23,981 nucleotides of DNA, from the NCBI GenBank assembly GCA_013042795.1, contig JABDPK010000204.1:1-23981 (forward strand), written 5' to 3'. Below the pieces are notes generated by a model. It made no database searches. It was given only the letters and a program-made list of their open reading frames with translations, and was not told the origin of the DNA. The stretch is from Saprospiraceae bacterium. Lineage in GTDB: Bacteria > Bacteroidota > Bacteroidia > Chitinophagales > Saprospiraceae. The position numbers and the translations under genes are program-made. Shown one piece after another: positions 23,817 through 23,981 of the stretch (position 1 is the stretch's first letter; each line of letters starts with the position of its first letter).

Positions 23817-23842
23817 CCCATCCCAAAAACAGTAAATCTTAT

Positions 23843-23981
23843 TTATTTTAGAACAACCATCTTAATTGAGGCTGTATTCTGTTCTGTTTGTATTGTCAGG
23901 TACATCACACCTGATAATCCAAGATCTTCAGCATTTATTTCAATCTGGTTCATACCTTTTGTGTAATCCCCTGAATATTGT
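23843..23981 (-). CDS. C-terminal end of a T9SS-secreted protein (5' partial)
   Basis: The minus strand encodes 45 codons before a TAA at 23843-23845, read in the frame YSGDYTKGMNQIEI, NAEDLGLSGVMYLTIQT, SIKMVVLK. This is the last part of a type IX secretion type A sorting domain: a GxNxIxI strand, a GVYYL-like strand (here GVMYLTI) and a closing K-hydrophobic-K strand. The rest of the protein lies beyond the window, so its function is unknown. The frame is too short to be listed as a full gene but is firmly supported by its pattern and by the terminator that follows. Confidence 0.85.
   Translation of the reverse strand, partial: QYSGDYTKGMNQIEINAEDLGLSGVMYLTIQTEQNTASIKMVVLK

Noticed and set aside
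1..23981. CRISPR arrays, insertion sequences, phage genes, toxin-antitoxin pairs or defence islands
   Set aside because: Looked for and not found; the only tandem repeats are those in rpmA and beside tRNA-Ser, and no transposase, integrase or Cas-like motif was seen.

Overview
The window looks like chromosome of a member of the Bacteroidota, most likely near the Saprospiria. The support is AT-rich DNA with few Shine-Dalgarno sequences, two genes ending in type IX secretion (T9SS) sorting domains, Bacteroidota-type families (DUF4293, DUF2007, OstA-like, CarboxypepD_reg plus plug receptor, SMUG2-like glycosylase), TAnnTTTG -7 promoter boxes, and a large Cys-rich surface protein with WxVxDWC modules typical of Saprospiraceae. 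The lineage is inferred from family content only.

Layout. 1-3385 (+): the 3' part of a membrane-anchored OmpA-domain protein, a two-lobed retropepsin-like protease with a PDZ domain, then rplU-rpmA, in which L27 carries a long acidic linker and a helix-hairpin-helix tail. 3446-7290 (-): an envelope cluster, read DUF2007 protein, CAP-domain lipoprotein, OstA/LptA-like protein, then a TPR-SH3 (BatE-like) membrane protein. 7388-10033 (+): a TonB-dependent-receptor-like outer membrane protein. 10030-11733 (-): YceI-like protein, OB-fold membrane protein and a SMUG2-like DNA glycosylase. 11858-16139 (-): one very large T9SS-secreted protein with dockerin-like and cohesin-like parts, split into two reading frames at about 13938-13954. 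16362-17477 (-): a DAO-type FAD oxidoreductase. 17535-17969 (+): a DUF4293 membrane protein. 18025-20317 (-): ExbB, a four-helix membrane protein, ExbD and ExbD, a proton-driven energiser for the outer membrane. 20677-21319: three tandem repeats of about 200 bp ending against tRNA-Ser(GGA). 21350-23742: housekeeping genes tatD (-), rnhA (+), def (-), ruvX (-). 23843-23981 (-): the last 45 codons of another T9SS cargo protein.

Functional links. Much of the window serves the envelope: the Exb operon could energise the TonB-type receptor, the OstA-like protein points to lipopolysaccharide transport, and the OmpA, CAP, TPR-SH3 and T9SS proteins are all exported or membrane bound. The rest is translation and nucleic-acid upkeep. 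I see no phage, insertion sequence, CRISPR array or defence island. The points most worth a second look are the frame break at a CTT TGA site inside the giant T9SS gene, the triplicated two-hairpin repeat downstream of tRNA-Ser, and the L27-HhH architecture.
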